Assembly (NCBI RefSeq): GCF_026283925.1
Contig: NZ_JAPDPF010000001.1
Coordinates: 434,001 to 498,000, forward strand
DNA from: Dyella halodurans
Lineage (GTDB): Bacteria; Pseudomonadota; Gammaproteobacteria; Xanthomonadales; Rhodanobacteraceae
Reading direction: 5' to 3'
DNA: 64,000 bases
The translations under genes and the position numbers were made by a program. This document shows positions 52,890 through 61,406 of the stretch, in pieces. Every line of letters begins with the position of its first letter. Position 1 is the first letter of the stretch. A model generated the notes under the pieces. That model had not been told where the DNA came from. It did no database searches and saw only the letters and a program-made list of their open reading frames with translations.

Positions 52890-55718
52890 ATGGCACGGAA
52901 ATATGCAGGCAGCATTCTCGTGGGCGTTGTAACGCTCACGGGGGCAACCATGGTCCATGCGGCGGCCCCCGCCACCCTCAAGGGCGTTGTTGAGAACGAT
53001 CACCATCCGGTGGCCGGCGCCAGCGTGTCGCTCAGTGAACTGGGTCGCAGCGTGACCACGGGGAGCGCTGGGGAGTTCGAGATCGGTAATGTCGAGCCGG
53101 GCGACTACACCTTGGTCGTCAATGCGACGGGCCAGTCGGCCGTGCAGCAGAAGGTCAGCCTCAACGCTGGTCAGGCGATCGAGCAGGACGTGGAGCTTGG
53201 TGGAAGCACCAAGACCCTGCAGGGCTTGAGGGTGACGGCACAGACCACGCCGCTGGACGTGGCGCGCGGCATTCAGCAGGACGCTCCCAATCTGATCAAC
53301 GTGCAGCCGGCCACGGAAATCCGCAAGCTGCCGGACGTCAATGCGGGTGAGGCGGTGCGTCGCCTTCCCGGAATTTCGCTGGAAAGCGATACCGGCGAAG
53401 GGCGCTTCGTGAATATCCGCGGCCTTGACGCCGATCTCAATGGCGCCACCTTTGGCGGCGTTCGCCTGCCGCCCACCAACGTGGCTTCGCCCATGGGTGG
53501 CGGACGCGCCGTGGCATTCGATTCGATCCCCACCGGATTGATCGGCGCCATCACCGTGACCAAGACCAATACGCCCGATCAGGACGCCGAAGCCCTTGGC
53601 GGCACGATCGAGATTACGCCCAAGCAGGTACCGCCGGGCAAGGACCGCTTCCTGGAGGTTGAAGTGGGCACCGGCTATGAGAGCCTGCGCAGCACCGGCA
53701 TTCAGGACTATATGGTTAGCGGCGGCGGTCGTTTTGGCGCGAACAATGCCTTCAGCTTCATCGGCACCGTGGCCTATTACGAAGACAAACGTGGCGTCGA
53801 CGATATCGAGGGCTCTTACGCCGACGATCAGGCCAACGGTACGCCCGACAAGGTCATGAACGACTTCGAGCAGCGTTACTACCAATACAACCGTCGACGA
53901 CTTGGCTACGGCGGCGAGCTGGATTACCAGCCCGATGAAGACAATCGCTGGTATGCGCGTTACTTCGACGCGGGTTATACGGAATCGGTGCATCGACAAC
54001 GCCTTACCTACAACATGTTTGGTGGCGGCACCGGCTCGGTGACGATCGATCCGTCCAACCCGAATGGTTTCATCGATCCGAATGTCACCTTCGACAAGAC
54101 CCTGCGCGACGAGAAGGAAACCATCGATACGCGCGTAGCGACCATCGGCGGCGAGAACCATTTCCAGGACTTCAAGATCGACTATCTGCTGGCCTCGACC
54201 TGGGGTACTTACGACAAGCCGTTTGACTACAACAGTACGTTTTCCAATCCGAATACGTTCACGGTCGCGTACGACAACATCAGCGACCCGCGCTATCCGC
54301 GCTTCAATGCGCTCAACGGCAATCCGATCGACCCGTCGGCGTATACCTTCGCCGGCATGCAGAACAGCACCCAGTACTCCCACGACCAGGAACACACGGG
54401 AGCGTTCAATGTCACGATTCCCACGAGCCTCTTCGAGGGCAGCGATGAGAACGTCAAGTTTGGTGTGAGCGCCCGCCAACGAGATCGCAATGAATCGATC
54501 ACCAGCTTTAGCGCCAACGCGCCAGCGTTACCGATGACGCAGTTCATAACCGGTAGCCCGATTACCTTCTATAACGGTCACTATCAGAACGGTCCCAACC
54601 TCAACGTCGAGCAGCTGCGCAACTTTTTCGTATCCAATCCCGGCTTGTTCCCTGAGTCGGATCCGCTTGCCGATGCGCAGGCCGCGGCGCAGGGTGCATC
54701 CAACGGCAAGGAAGACGTCTACGCGCTCTATACCCAGTACCAGTTCACGCCGGTCGACAAGCTCGGCATCCTGACTGGTGTCCGCTGGGAGCGGACCTTG
54801 GCGACCTACGGCGGCAACCAGATACTGATCGATCCGACCACGGGTGCGTTTGCCGGTGCGACGCCGATCGCCGTGAAGAACAGCTACAACAACTTCTTCC
54901 CCACCGTGCAGTTGCGCTACGAGCTGGACGAGAGCCTCATCGGCCGTGCGGTCTATTCCAAGACGATCGCTCGCCCCGGTTTCAACCAGGTCACGCCGTC
55001 GACCCTGATCGATCCGGCCGCGGACAACGTGACCCAGGGCAATCCAAACCTCAAGCCGACCACCAGCGACAACTTCGACCTCTCCTTGGAGTACTACCTC
55101 AACGATGGTGGCATCGCCTCGGTGGGATTGTTCGACAAGGAACTGAGCAACTACATCATCAACAAGGAAGAGGTGGGTGTGGCGTTCCCGAACAATGGCC
55201 TGTTCGCCGGCTTTACCAGTGCGGCCAAGGTGTTCACCTTTGGCAATCTCAACAGCGCGTACGCCCGCGGCATCGAACTGAACTATCAGCAGAAGTTCAC
55301 CATGCTGCCGGGTTGGCTGGCCGGTTTCGGCATGGGCACCAACTACACCTATGTCGACTCGAGTGGCGAGATCCGTCCCGGCGAGCATATCCAATTGCCG
55401 TCGACGTCACGCAACACCGGCAACCTGTCGTTCTTCTACGACCTTGGCGACCTGAACGTGAACCTCGGTGCGTATTACGTCAGCAAGAACATCTTTGGTG
55501 TTGGCAGTTCGGCCGCGACGGATATCTGGTCGCAGGCCCGGTTCTCACTGGATCTCGGCGCGAGCTATGTCATCGATGACCAGTGGTCGGTGTTCTTCAA
55601 CGCCAAGAATCTGACCGATACGCGACTGAAGTTCACGGAAGGCCCGGGTGCCGATCGACCGATCCAGCGCGAGTTCTATGGCCAGACCTACACCGCCGGC
55701 GTCCGCTTCAAGCTCTGA
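52890..55718 (+). CDS. TonB-dependent receptor with carboxypeptidase-regulatory-like N-domain
   Basis: A 942-residue outer-membrane receptor. ATG 52890 follows GAAGGA and gives a signal peptide ending TMVHAAAP. A CarboxypepD_reg-like domain (about 30-110, LKGVVENDHHPVAGASVSL, GEFEIGNVEPGDYTL) precedes the plug (LPDVNAGEAVRRLPGISLE, RFVNIRGLDADLNGATFGG) and the barrel, ending in the aromatic GVRFKL. This build is typical of xanthomonad receptors for carbohydrates or other nutrients. It is followed after 28 bases by a secreted YncE-like protein, probably one operon, and is divergent from a two-component system. Substrate unknown. Confidence 0.94.
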   Translation: MARKYAGSILVGVVTLTGATMVHAAAPATLKGVVENDHHPVAGASVSLSELGRSVTTGSAGEFEIGNVEPGDYTLVVNATGQSAVQQKVSLNAGQAIEQDVELGGSTKTLQGLRVTAQTTPLDVARGIQQDAPNLINVQPATEIRKLPDVNAGEAVRRLPGISLESDTGEGRFVNIRGLDADLNGATFGGVRLPPTNVASPMGGGRAVAFDSIPTGLIGAITVTKTNTPDQDAEALGGTIEITPKQVPPGKDRFLEVEVGTGYESLRSTGIQDYMVSGGGRFGANNAFSFIGTVAYYEDKRGVDDIEGSYADDQANGTPDKVMNDFEQRYYQYNRRRLGYGGELDYQPDEDNRWYARYFDAGYTESVHRQRLTYNMFGGGTGSVTIDPSNPNGFIDPNVTFDKTLRDEKETIDTRVATIGGENHFQDFKIDYLLASTWGTYDKPFDYNSTFSNPNTFTVAYDNISDPRYPRFNALNGNPIDPSAYTFAGMQNSTQYSHDQEHTGAFNVTIPTSLFEGSDENVKFGVSARQRDRNESITSFSANAPALPMTQFITGSPITFYNGHYQNGPNLNVEQLRNFFVSNPGLFPESDPLADAQAAAQGASNGKEDVYALYTQYQFTPVDKLGILTGVRWERTLATYGGNQILIDPTTGAFAGATPIAVKNSYNNFFPTVQLRYELDESLIGRAVYSKTIARPGFNQVTPSTLIDPAADNVTQGNPNLKPTTSDNFDLSLEYYLNDGGIASVGLFDKELSNYIINKEEVGVAFPNNGLFAGFTSAAKVFTFGNLNSAYARGIELNYQQKFTMLPGWLAGFGMGTNYTYVDSSGEIRPGEHIQLPSTSRNTGNLSFFYDLGDLNVNLGAYYVSKNIFGVGSSAATDIWSQARFSLDLGASYVIDDQWSVFFNAKNLTDTRLKFTEGPGADRPIQREFYGQTYTAGVRFKL

Positions 55719-55746
55719 TCTATCCACCAAACATCGAGACTAAGTC

Positions 55747-56754
55747 ATGAAAAAACTGCTTCTATGCCTGCTGCTTGGCTCTGCCGTGGCGCAGCCCGCG
55801 ATCGCGGCTTCATCGGCCGACATGCCCTACGCGGTGACCGGTCGCTATGCGCTTGGTGGTGACGGCGGCTGGGATTACCTAACGCTGGATTCGTCCACGG
55901 GCCGGCTCTACATCGCTCGCGATAACCGGATCATGGTGGTCGATGCGGCCACCGGTAAGCTGCTTGGCGAAGTGGCCGGCATGCAGCACGCGCATGGGGT
56001 GGCGCTGCTGCCCGCCGAACATCGCGCCTACGTGAGCAACGGCCATGGTGACAACGTGTCGGTGGTCGATACCCGGACGCTGAAGATCGCAGGACAGATT
56101 GCCCTCAGCGGCAAGGATCCGGACGCCATCGTGTTCGACGAGGCTTCCGGTCACTTGCTCACCATGAACGGGCACAGCAACAACGTCAGCGTGATTGACG
56201 CCAAGGCCGGCAAAGAGCTGGGCACCATCGCCGTGCCGGGTCGCCCGGAGTTTGCGGTGGCCGATGGCAAGGGCCAGTTGTTCCTCAACCTGGAAGACAA
56301 GAACGCGCTGGCGCACGTGGATCTCGCCACCGGCAAGGTGGTGAAGGTCTCGCCGCTCGCTCCTTGCGATGGGCCGACTGGGCTGGCTTTCGATGCCGCG
56401 AACCGCCGGCTCTTCTCGGTTTGTGCCAACGGCTGGATGATCGTGACGGATGCGGACAGCGGCCATCTGGTAGCCAAGCTACCGATTGGAAAGGACCCCG
56501 ATGCGGTCGTCTTCGACGCGCAGCGCAAGCTGGTGCTCGGCTCGAGCGGGGAGGGCAGCTTGAGCGTCGTGGCCCAGGATGGGGCGGATCATTATCACGT
56601 GGTCGGCAACCTGCCGACGAAGCCCAGCGCGCGCACGCTGGCGCTGGATTCGCAGAGCCACACCGTCTACCTGGCCGCCGCGGACGCCGCCGCCAAAGGC
56701 AAGCCGGTGCAGGGGTTTGGCGTGCTGGTGGTGACTCCGGTCGCGGGCCACTAA
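55747..56754 (+). CDS. secreted YncE-like (YVTN) beta-propeller protein, paralogue 2
   Basis: A 335-residue exported beta-propeller. Signal peptide KKLLLCLLLGSAVAQPAIAA, then RYALGGDGGWDYLTLD, HGVALLPAEHRAYVSNG, GKDPDAIVFDEASG and LFSVCANGWM, closely paralleling the protein at 9607-10638. It follows the TonB receptor by 28 bases. In E. coli yncE adjoins the TonB receptor gene yncD, so a receptor-propeller partnership is a recurring theme; the role is unknown. Confidence 0.88.
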   Translation: MKKLLLCLLLGSAVAQPAIAASSADMPYAVTGRYALGGDGGWDYLTLDSSTGRLYIARDNRIMVVDAATGKLLGEVAGMQHAHGVALLPAEHRAYVSNGHGDNVSVVDTRTLKIAGQIALSGKDPDAIVFDEASGHLLTMNGHSNNVSVIDAKAGKELGTIAVPGRPEFAVADGKGQLFLNLEDKNALAHVDLATGKVVKVSPLAPCDGPTGLAFDAANRRLFSVCANGWMIVTDADSGHLVAKLPIGKDPDAVVFDAQRKLVLGSSGEGSLSVVAQDGADHYHVVGNLPTKPSARTLALDSQSHTVYLAAADAAAKGKPVQGFGVLVVTPVAGH

Positions 56755-56827
56755 GCCAGCTTGTCGGGCGGCGCACCGTGGAGTGCGCCGCCATGACGGG
56801 AAAGAGAACAGGCATTATCATTTGCCG

Positions 56828-57376
56828 ATGTCCCAGTCCTTCCTGAATTCATTCCGTGTGGCCGTCCCGGCTGATGTCAGCTCCGTGGTCGGTCTGGTCG
56901 AATCCGCTTATCGCGGCGAATCCGGCCAACGTGGCTGGACGACCGAAACCCATCTGCTCGATGGTCGTCGCACCGATGAGGAGAGTGTGGCCGAATTGAT
57001 CGGCCGCCCCGGCAGCCTTGTCTTGCTGATGGACCGAGCGGACGCGCTGGTCGCCTGCTGTCATATCGAGCATCAGGGCGATGCCGGTTATTTCGGCATG
57101 TTCGCGGTCAGTCCCGAACTGCAGACGGCGGGCCTTGGCCGCACACTGCTGGCCGAGGCGGAACGGATCGCGCGCGACGAATGGCGCGCGATCGTCATGC
57201 ACATGACGGTGATCGAGCAACGCGCCGAGTTGATCGCCTGGTACGAGCGCCGTGGCTATCGGCTTACTGGCGAATTCAAGCCGTTTCCCTACGGCCAGGA
57301 ACGCTTCGGCATTCCGCGCCGCGAGGACTTGCGCTTCGTCTGCATGAGCAAGTCGTTGAGCGAGGTGGCGGCATGA
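56828..57376 (+). CDS. GNAT-family N-acetyltransferase
   Basis: A 182-residue acetyl-CoA-dependent transferase. ATG 56828 gives the GNAT start (FRVAVPADVSSVVGLVESAY); an in-frame GTG at 56783 lies inside a hairpin (GGCGGCGCA/TGCGCCGCC, about 56767-56793) and is rejected. Motif A is YFGMFAVSPELQTAGLGRTLL with the acetyl-CoA loop Q-x-x-G-x-G (QTAGLG), then WYERRGYRLTGE near the end. It overlaps the Rieske gene (ATGA, 57373-57376). Substrate unknown. Confidence 0.9.
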   Translation: MSQSFLNSFRVAVPADVSSVVGLVESAYRGESGQRGWTTETHLLDGRRTDEESVAELIGRPGSLVLLMDRADALVACCHIEHQGDAGYFGMFAVSPELQTAGLGRTLLAEAERIARDEWRAIVMHMTVIEQRAELIAWYERRGYRLTGEFKPFPYGQERFGIPRREDLRFVCMSKSLSEVAA

Positions 57377-57693
57377 ATCTCGCCGACTGGATTTTCGTAG
57401 GGACGCGCAGCGAATTGCTGCCCGGTGAATTCAAGGTGGTGTGGGACGGCGATACTGCCATTGCCGTCTACAACATCGACGGCGATCTCTACGCCGTCGA
57501 GGACGTCTGCAGCCACGATGGTGGTGATCTCGCCGGTGGCGAAGTGCACGGATTCGAAGTGGAATGCCCGCGCCATGGCGCGCGATTCGACCTGCGCACG
57601 GGAGCCGTCACCTGTCCGCCCGCCTACGAGCCGATCGCCAGCTTCCCCGTGCACGAGGTCGATGGACAGATCTGGACGCGCGACGATCGCTGA
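57373..57693 (+). CDS. Rieske-type [2Fe-2S] ferredoxin
   Basis: A 106-residue Rieske protein of the NirD/dioxygenase-ferredoxin type. Cluster ligands are CSHDGGDL (Cys-x-His) and CPRHGARFD (Cys-x-x-His). No signal peptide or membrane anchor, so cytoplasmic electron carrier. Its ATG overlaps the acetyltransferase stop. No oxygenase or reductase partner gene is adjacent. In related bacteria similar ferredoxins sit near suf genes, but here they are 11 kb apart. Confidence 0.92.
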   Translation: MNLADWIFVGTRSELLPGEFKVVWDGDTAIAVYNIDGDLYAVEDVCSHDGGDLAGGEVHGFEVECPRHGARFDLRTGAVTCPPAYEPIASFPVHEVDGQIWTRDDR

Positions 57694-57740
57694 AGACGGC
57701 CCAGGCGATAGCTCGCCTGGACAGGCCGGGCGCGGCGATT

Positions 57741-58550
57741 TCAGAAGCGGTACGAAAAGGCCAGCGTCGTCGTGAGCTGATTCGCGTTGCCGAAGTGGCG
57801 TACCAGCGGGCTATCGGCGGCCTGGTCAAGCAGGCGCGTGTAATCGAGCAGGAGCGCGAAGCCGGTATGCAGGCTGGTCGGCATGTACGCGCTGTATTCC
57901 AATGCAATCTGCTGACTGCCCGCGCCCGGGCTCCATGGATTCACGCCAAGCTGTTGCGCCTGTTGCGGCGTGAGTCCGAAAAAGCGTCGCATGGCCGGGC
58001 CATTCATGCCCTGCCATTGCAATTCCACGCTGTGCATCAGGTAGCCGATGGCGGGCAGGTCGTAGTCGGCATACAAGGTGTAGTACGCGCCGGCACCATT
58101 GGTGTCATGGCTTACGTTCGTGCCCACATCGAACTGCACGGTGAAGTGATATTCGAGATATCCGCCCAGGTTGAGTCGGGCTGGCAGCGAGTCGACGATG
58201 CCTTCGAGCTGGGGGCCGAGCTCATCACGATCGCGCCCCCACTGATAGTTGCCGTACAGGCCGCCGTGCCATTTGCTGTCGTGAATGAAGTCGACGGTGA
58301 GGCCGTCGGTGGTGGACAGCGTGATATGCCAGGGGAGCTCGGCATAGATGAAGGGGACTGGTTGATTGCGCTGGTGGTCGGCGCCCAGCCAGGCGGGCAT
58401 GCGCTGGATGCCGCCGCCAAGCAGGATGGTGGGGCCTTCCAACGGGTCATCCGCATGGGCACTGGTTGACGTGCCCATCATCAGTGCCAGCGCGACGAGC
58501 AGCGACATGAATAGCGGAGCGGTCGGGCGCTTGCGTCCGTACAAAGTCAT
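57741..58550 (-). CDS. MipA/OmpV-family outer-membrane protein
   Basis: A 269-residue beta-barrel protein with a signal peptide (SLLVALALMMGTSTSAHA), then PLEGPTILLGGGIQRMPAWLGAD, and a C-terminal Phe (TLAFSYRF) that marks outer-membrane insertion. MipA in E. coli binds the lytic transglycosylase MltA and PBP1B; other members are porin-like. It is 28 bases downstream of the exporter adaptor gene and probably the last gene of that operon. Confidence 0.85.
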   Translation of the reverse strand: MTLYGRKRPTAPLFMSLLVALALMMGTSTSAHADDPLEGPTILLGGGIQRMPAWLGADHQRNQPVPFIYAELPWHITLSTTDGLTVDFIHDSKWHGGLYGNYQWGRDRDELGPQLEGIVDSLPARLNLGGYLEYHFTVQFDVGTNVSHDTNGAGAYYTLYADYDLPAIGYLMHSVELQWQGMNGPAMRRFFGLTPQQAQQLGVNPWSPGAGSQQIALEYSAYMPTSLHTGFALLLDYTRLLDQAADSPLVRHFGNANQLTTTLAFSYRF

Positions 58551-58578
58551 AAGAACACGCTAGGGAGCTGGCAGAGCG

Positions 58579-59514
58579 TCAGGAGCCGGACTTGCCCGAG
58601 GGGCTGGCGTCACCTTCGAACTGAACGATGACTCGTTGCCCAATGCGCAGCGAGGCCGGTGGTGGTTGGTCGAATACGAGCACGCACTGCACCGTGCGGG
58701 TATTTGCCCGGATCAGCGGATCCTCCTCCAGCGCGCTTGGTCCGAATACTGTACCCACACGCTGTACACGTGCCGTCAACGTGGGCGCGCCGCTGCCGCT
58801 GTCGTCGACGACCTGGGCGCGCATGCCCTCATGCACGGTGCCGACAAAGGATTCATTGAGCTCGGCGCGCACGATGCGGGCGCCCTCGGGCAGCAGCACA
58901 AAAGCAGGGCCGGTTTGCGGCGACACGGCGGCGCCGGGCTGGATCAGGCGCTCAACGATCTGCGCATCGACCGGGGCGGTCAGGCTGCGCTGCGCCAGTT
59001 CGTAGCGAGCGGCTTCGGTCTTGTGCGCGGCCATCGCCGCGTTCGCGCGGGCGCTGTCCAGCTCGCCCTGCAGTTGTTGCGCTGCTTCGCGTGCGTCATC
59101 GGCGCTCTGGCCATCGCCAGCGCCGGCCGCGGCGGCGGCCGCGAGGCGTTCGGCGCGTTGCTGGGCGGCCTTGACGCGGGTCTCGAGCAACTTGCCTTGC
59201 GCAATCGCCTGCTGCTGCTCGGCCTCGGCGGCGCTCACCGCCAGCTGGGCTGGCTTGGTATCGAGCATGGCCAGCACCTGGCCCTTATGCACGTGGTCAC
59301 CCTCGTGCACCTTGATCTCGGCCACCACGCCCTCGCGCGGCATGCTGAGCCGGAGCAGGCCACCTTCGATGTCGACGCGCCCGCGCGCGACCGCCGCAAA
59401 AGCGGGGGCGCTTGCCTGGGTGCTGGCCTTGCCATTGTTGTCGTGCGAGCAGGCGGCAAGCAGCGACGTGGCCAGGGCCAAGGCAAGCAACGGGGAAAAC
59501 GGGCGCAAACTCAT
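58579..59514 (-). CDS. DevB/HlyD-like periplasmic adaptor lipoprotein
   Basis: A 311-residue membrane fusion protein. The lipobox LLAACSHD anchors it to the inner membrane. Lipoyl halves (about 55-90 PREGVVAEIKVHEGDHVHKGQ, and about 185-215 LTAPVDAQIVERLIQPGAAV) flank a coiled-coil hairpin (about 92-185, Ala/Gln/Arg-rich), followed by a beta-barrel domain. It links the ABC pump to the outer-membrane factor. It overlaps the ATPase stop by four bases (ATGA, 59511-59514). Confidence 0.92.
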   Translation of the reverse strand: MSLRPFSPLLALALATSLLAACSHDNNGKASTQASAPAFAAVARGRVDIEGGLLRLSMPREGVVAEIKVHEGDHVHKGQVLAMLDTKPAQLAVSAAEAEQQQAIAQGKLLETRVKAAQQRAERLAAAAAAGAGDGQSADDAREAAQQLQGELDSARANAAMAAHKTEAARYELAQRSLTAPVDAQIVERLIQPGAAVSPQTGPAFVLLPEGARIVRAELNESFVGTVHEGMRAQVVDDSGSGAPTLTARVQRVGTVFGPSALEEDPLIRANTRTVQCVLVFDQPPPASLRIGQRVIVQFEGDASPSGKSGS

Positions 59515-60269
59515 GCTGAAGGTTCCTCGATGCCTGGCGTCGGCGTCGATAGGGGTGACGGCACACGGTCGCTAAGGATACGGCCATCCTCCATTCCCAG
59601 CACGCGATCCGCATGGCCGACCAGGCGCGGATCATGGCTGACGCACAACACGGTGGTGCCATGCGTGCGTGCGATGCGATGCAGGATGTCGATGATGATC
59701 TGGCCGTTCGCCGAGTCGAGCGCACTGGTGGGTTCGTCGGCGAACAGCAGGTCCGGCTCCTTGGCCAGCGCGCGCGCAATCGCCACGCGTTGCTTTTCGC
59801 CACCCGAGAGCTCCGATGGGCGCAGGCCCATGCGCGGTCCGAGGCCCACTTCTTCCAGCGAAGCCCTGGCGCGGCGGCGCGCTTCCACGGGGGTGAGGCC
59901 GAGATAACTCAGCGGCAGCTCCACCTGCTCCAGCGCATTGAGCGCCGGGAACAGGTTGAAGCCCTGGAACACGAAGCCGGTGTGGTGCAGGCGAAAGCGT
60001 TCGAGCGCGCGCTTGTCCAGCACACTCAGATCCTGGCCGAGCGCTATCACATGGCCGCTGTCCGTGCCCTGCAATCCACTCAGTATCGCCAACAGCGTGC
60101 TCTTGCCGCAGCCGGAGGGGCCGGAGATGAGAGTCAGCTCGCCGGCGCGCATGTCCAGGGTGAGGTCGTGCAGCACGGTGGCGCGGACAGCCCCCGAGGT
60201 GAATGACTTGCTGACATTGCGCGCCTGCAACGAAATGGAGGGCGCGGGTGAAGGCGACGGCTGATTCAT
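59511..60269 (-). CDS. MacB/LolD-type ABC transporter ATPase
   Basis: A 252-residue ATPase of the LolD/MacB/DevA group. Walker A SGPSGCGKST, Q-loop VFQGFNLFPAL, signature LSGGEKQRVAIARA, Walker B LLFADEPTSALDS, and His in VLCVSHDPRL. It lies between the permease and adaptor genes, four-base overlap with the latter and three bases after the former. It powers the mechanotransmission type of export. Confidence 0.95.
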   Translation of the reverse strand: MNQPSPSPAPSISLQARNVSKSFTSGAVRATVLHDLTLDMRAGELTLISGPSGCGKSTLLAILSGLQGTDSGHVIALGQDLSVLDKRALERFRLHHTGFVFQGFNLFPALNALEQVELPLSYLGLTPVEARRRARASLEEVGLGPRMGLRPSELSGGEKQRVAIARALAKEPDLLFADEPTSALDSANGQIIIDILHRIARTHGTTVLCVSHDPRLVGHADRVLGMEDGRILSDRVPSPLSTPTPGIEEPSA

Positions 60270-60272
60270 GAC

Positions 60273-61406
60273 TTACCTCAACAACGTCGCCGGGTCGGCG
60301 CGGTGCAGACTACGCATGGCCGCCAGGCCCGACACGATGGCCAACCCCATGCCGACCACCAGGCAGGCGAGTGCCGTCCAGGGGTCGAGCGCCACCGGCA
60401 CGCTGCGGGTGCGTGCGAGCACCAGGGCAATGCCACCGAGCACCGTACTACCGACCAGCCCGATGGCGCCGACCCAGAACGCCTGTTCCATCACGACCTT
60501 GCGCAGCTCGCCCACGCCGACGCCGAGGGCATTGAGGGTGGCGTATTCGCGAATCGAGCCGATCACGGCGGCGACCAGGGTCTGGCTGGTGATCACCGCG
60601 CCGACCAGGAACACGATGCCGGCCAGGAACAGCACGCCCGCGCCCGCGCCGGTGTCGAACATCCAGTACAGCTGCGAACGGCGAGCAAAATCCTGTGCGG
60701 TCCACACGTCGTATTTGCCGAACGCGCGATTGCCGCGCAGCCGCTCGGCGACCTCCGCAGCGGCGGCGGGATCGCGCAGCTGGGCCACGAAATAGGTCAT
60801 TCGATTGACGTTGGACGGATCGGTATCCAGCTCCGACGCCGTGGCCAGCGAGGCCACCACGTTCACGCCGCCCAGTGCGCGCAGCCCGTTGCTGACACCG
60901 ACCACGCGCACGCGATGGCCATTGATGACCGCACTATCACCGACGCGCACGCCCAGGCTGTCCAGGTCCGCGCGATCCACGATCACCGCATCCGGCTCGT
61001 TGAGTCGCGCACGCAAGGCGGGCGGCAGGGCATGCGCGAATAGCATGCCATCGGGGCGCGCGTTGATGCCGGAGACGAAGACCGACACGCCGCCGGTATC
61101 ACTCGGGCCACGCCAGTCCGCGTCGACCCAGTGAAAGGGCTCCACCGCGGTCACGGCCGGGTCCATGCGCAGGCGCATTTCCACGCCAGCGTCGATGGAG
61201 CGCCCGAGATTGACGCTTTGCGTGCCCGGATAGCCAGCCCACAAGTCCGCCGACGAGCCGGTGATGTACACGCTGGCGCTGCCGAAGATGCCCAGCACCA
61301 GCGCCGCCTGCAGCAACTGCAGCAGGCCGGCGAAGCCCACCGCGACGATGGCGGGCAGGAAGCGGCGCCATTCGTAGACCAGGGTCTTGCGAGCGAGTGA
61401 CACCAT
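60273..61406 (-). CDS. DevC/FtsX-type ABC transporter permease
   Basis: A 377-residue permease with one N-terminal transmembrane helix (about 15-40), a periplasmic MacB-PCD-like domain (about 45-245) and three C-terminal helices (about 260-365), the FtsX layout. Its length and companion genes fit DevC of the DevBCA exporters rather than the fused MacB. It overlaps the outer-membrane factor stop by one base. Substrate unknown; relatives export glycolipids, peptides or siderophores. Confidence 0.93.
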   Translation of the reverse strand: MVSLARKTLVYEWRRFLPAIVAVGFAGLLQLLQAALVLGIFGSASVYITGSSADLWAGYPGTQSVNLGRSIDAGVEMRLRMDPAVTAVEPFHWVDADWRGPSDTGGVSVFVSGINARPDGMLFAHALPPALRARLNEPDAVIVDRADLDSLGVRVGDSAVINGHRVRVVGVSNGLRALGGVNVVASLATASELDTDPSNVNRMTYFVAQLRDPAAAAEVAERLRGNRAFGKYDVWTAQDFARRSQLYWMFDTGAGAGVLFLAGIVFLVGAVITSQTLVAAVIGSIREYATLNALGVGVGELRKVVMEQAFWVGAIGLVGSTVLGGIALVLARTRSVPVALDPWTALACLVVGMGLAIVSGLAAMRSLHRADPATLLR

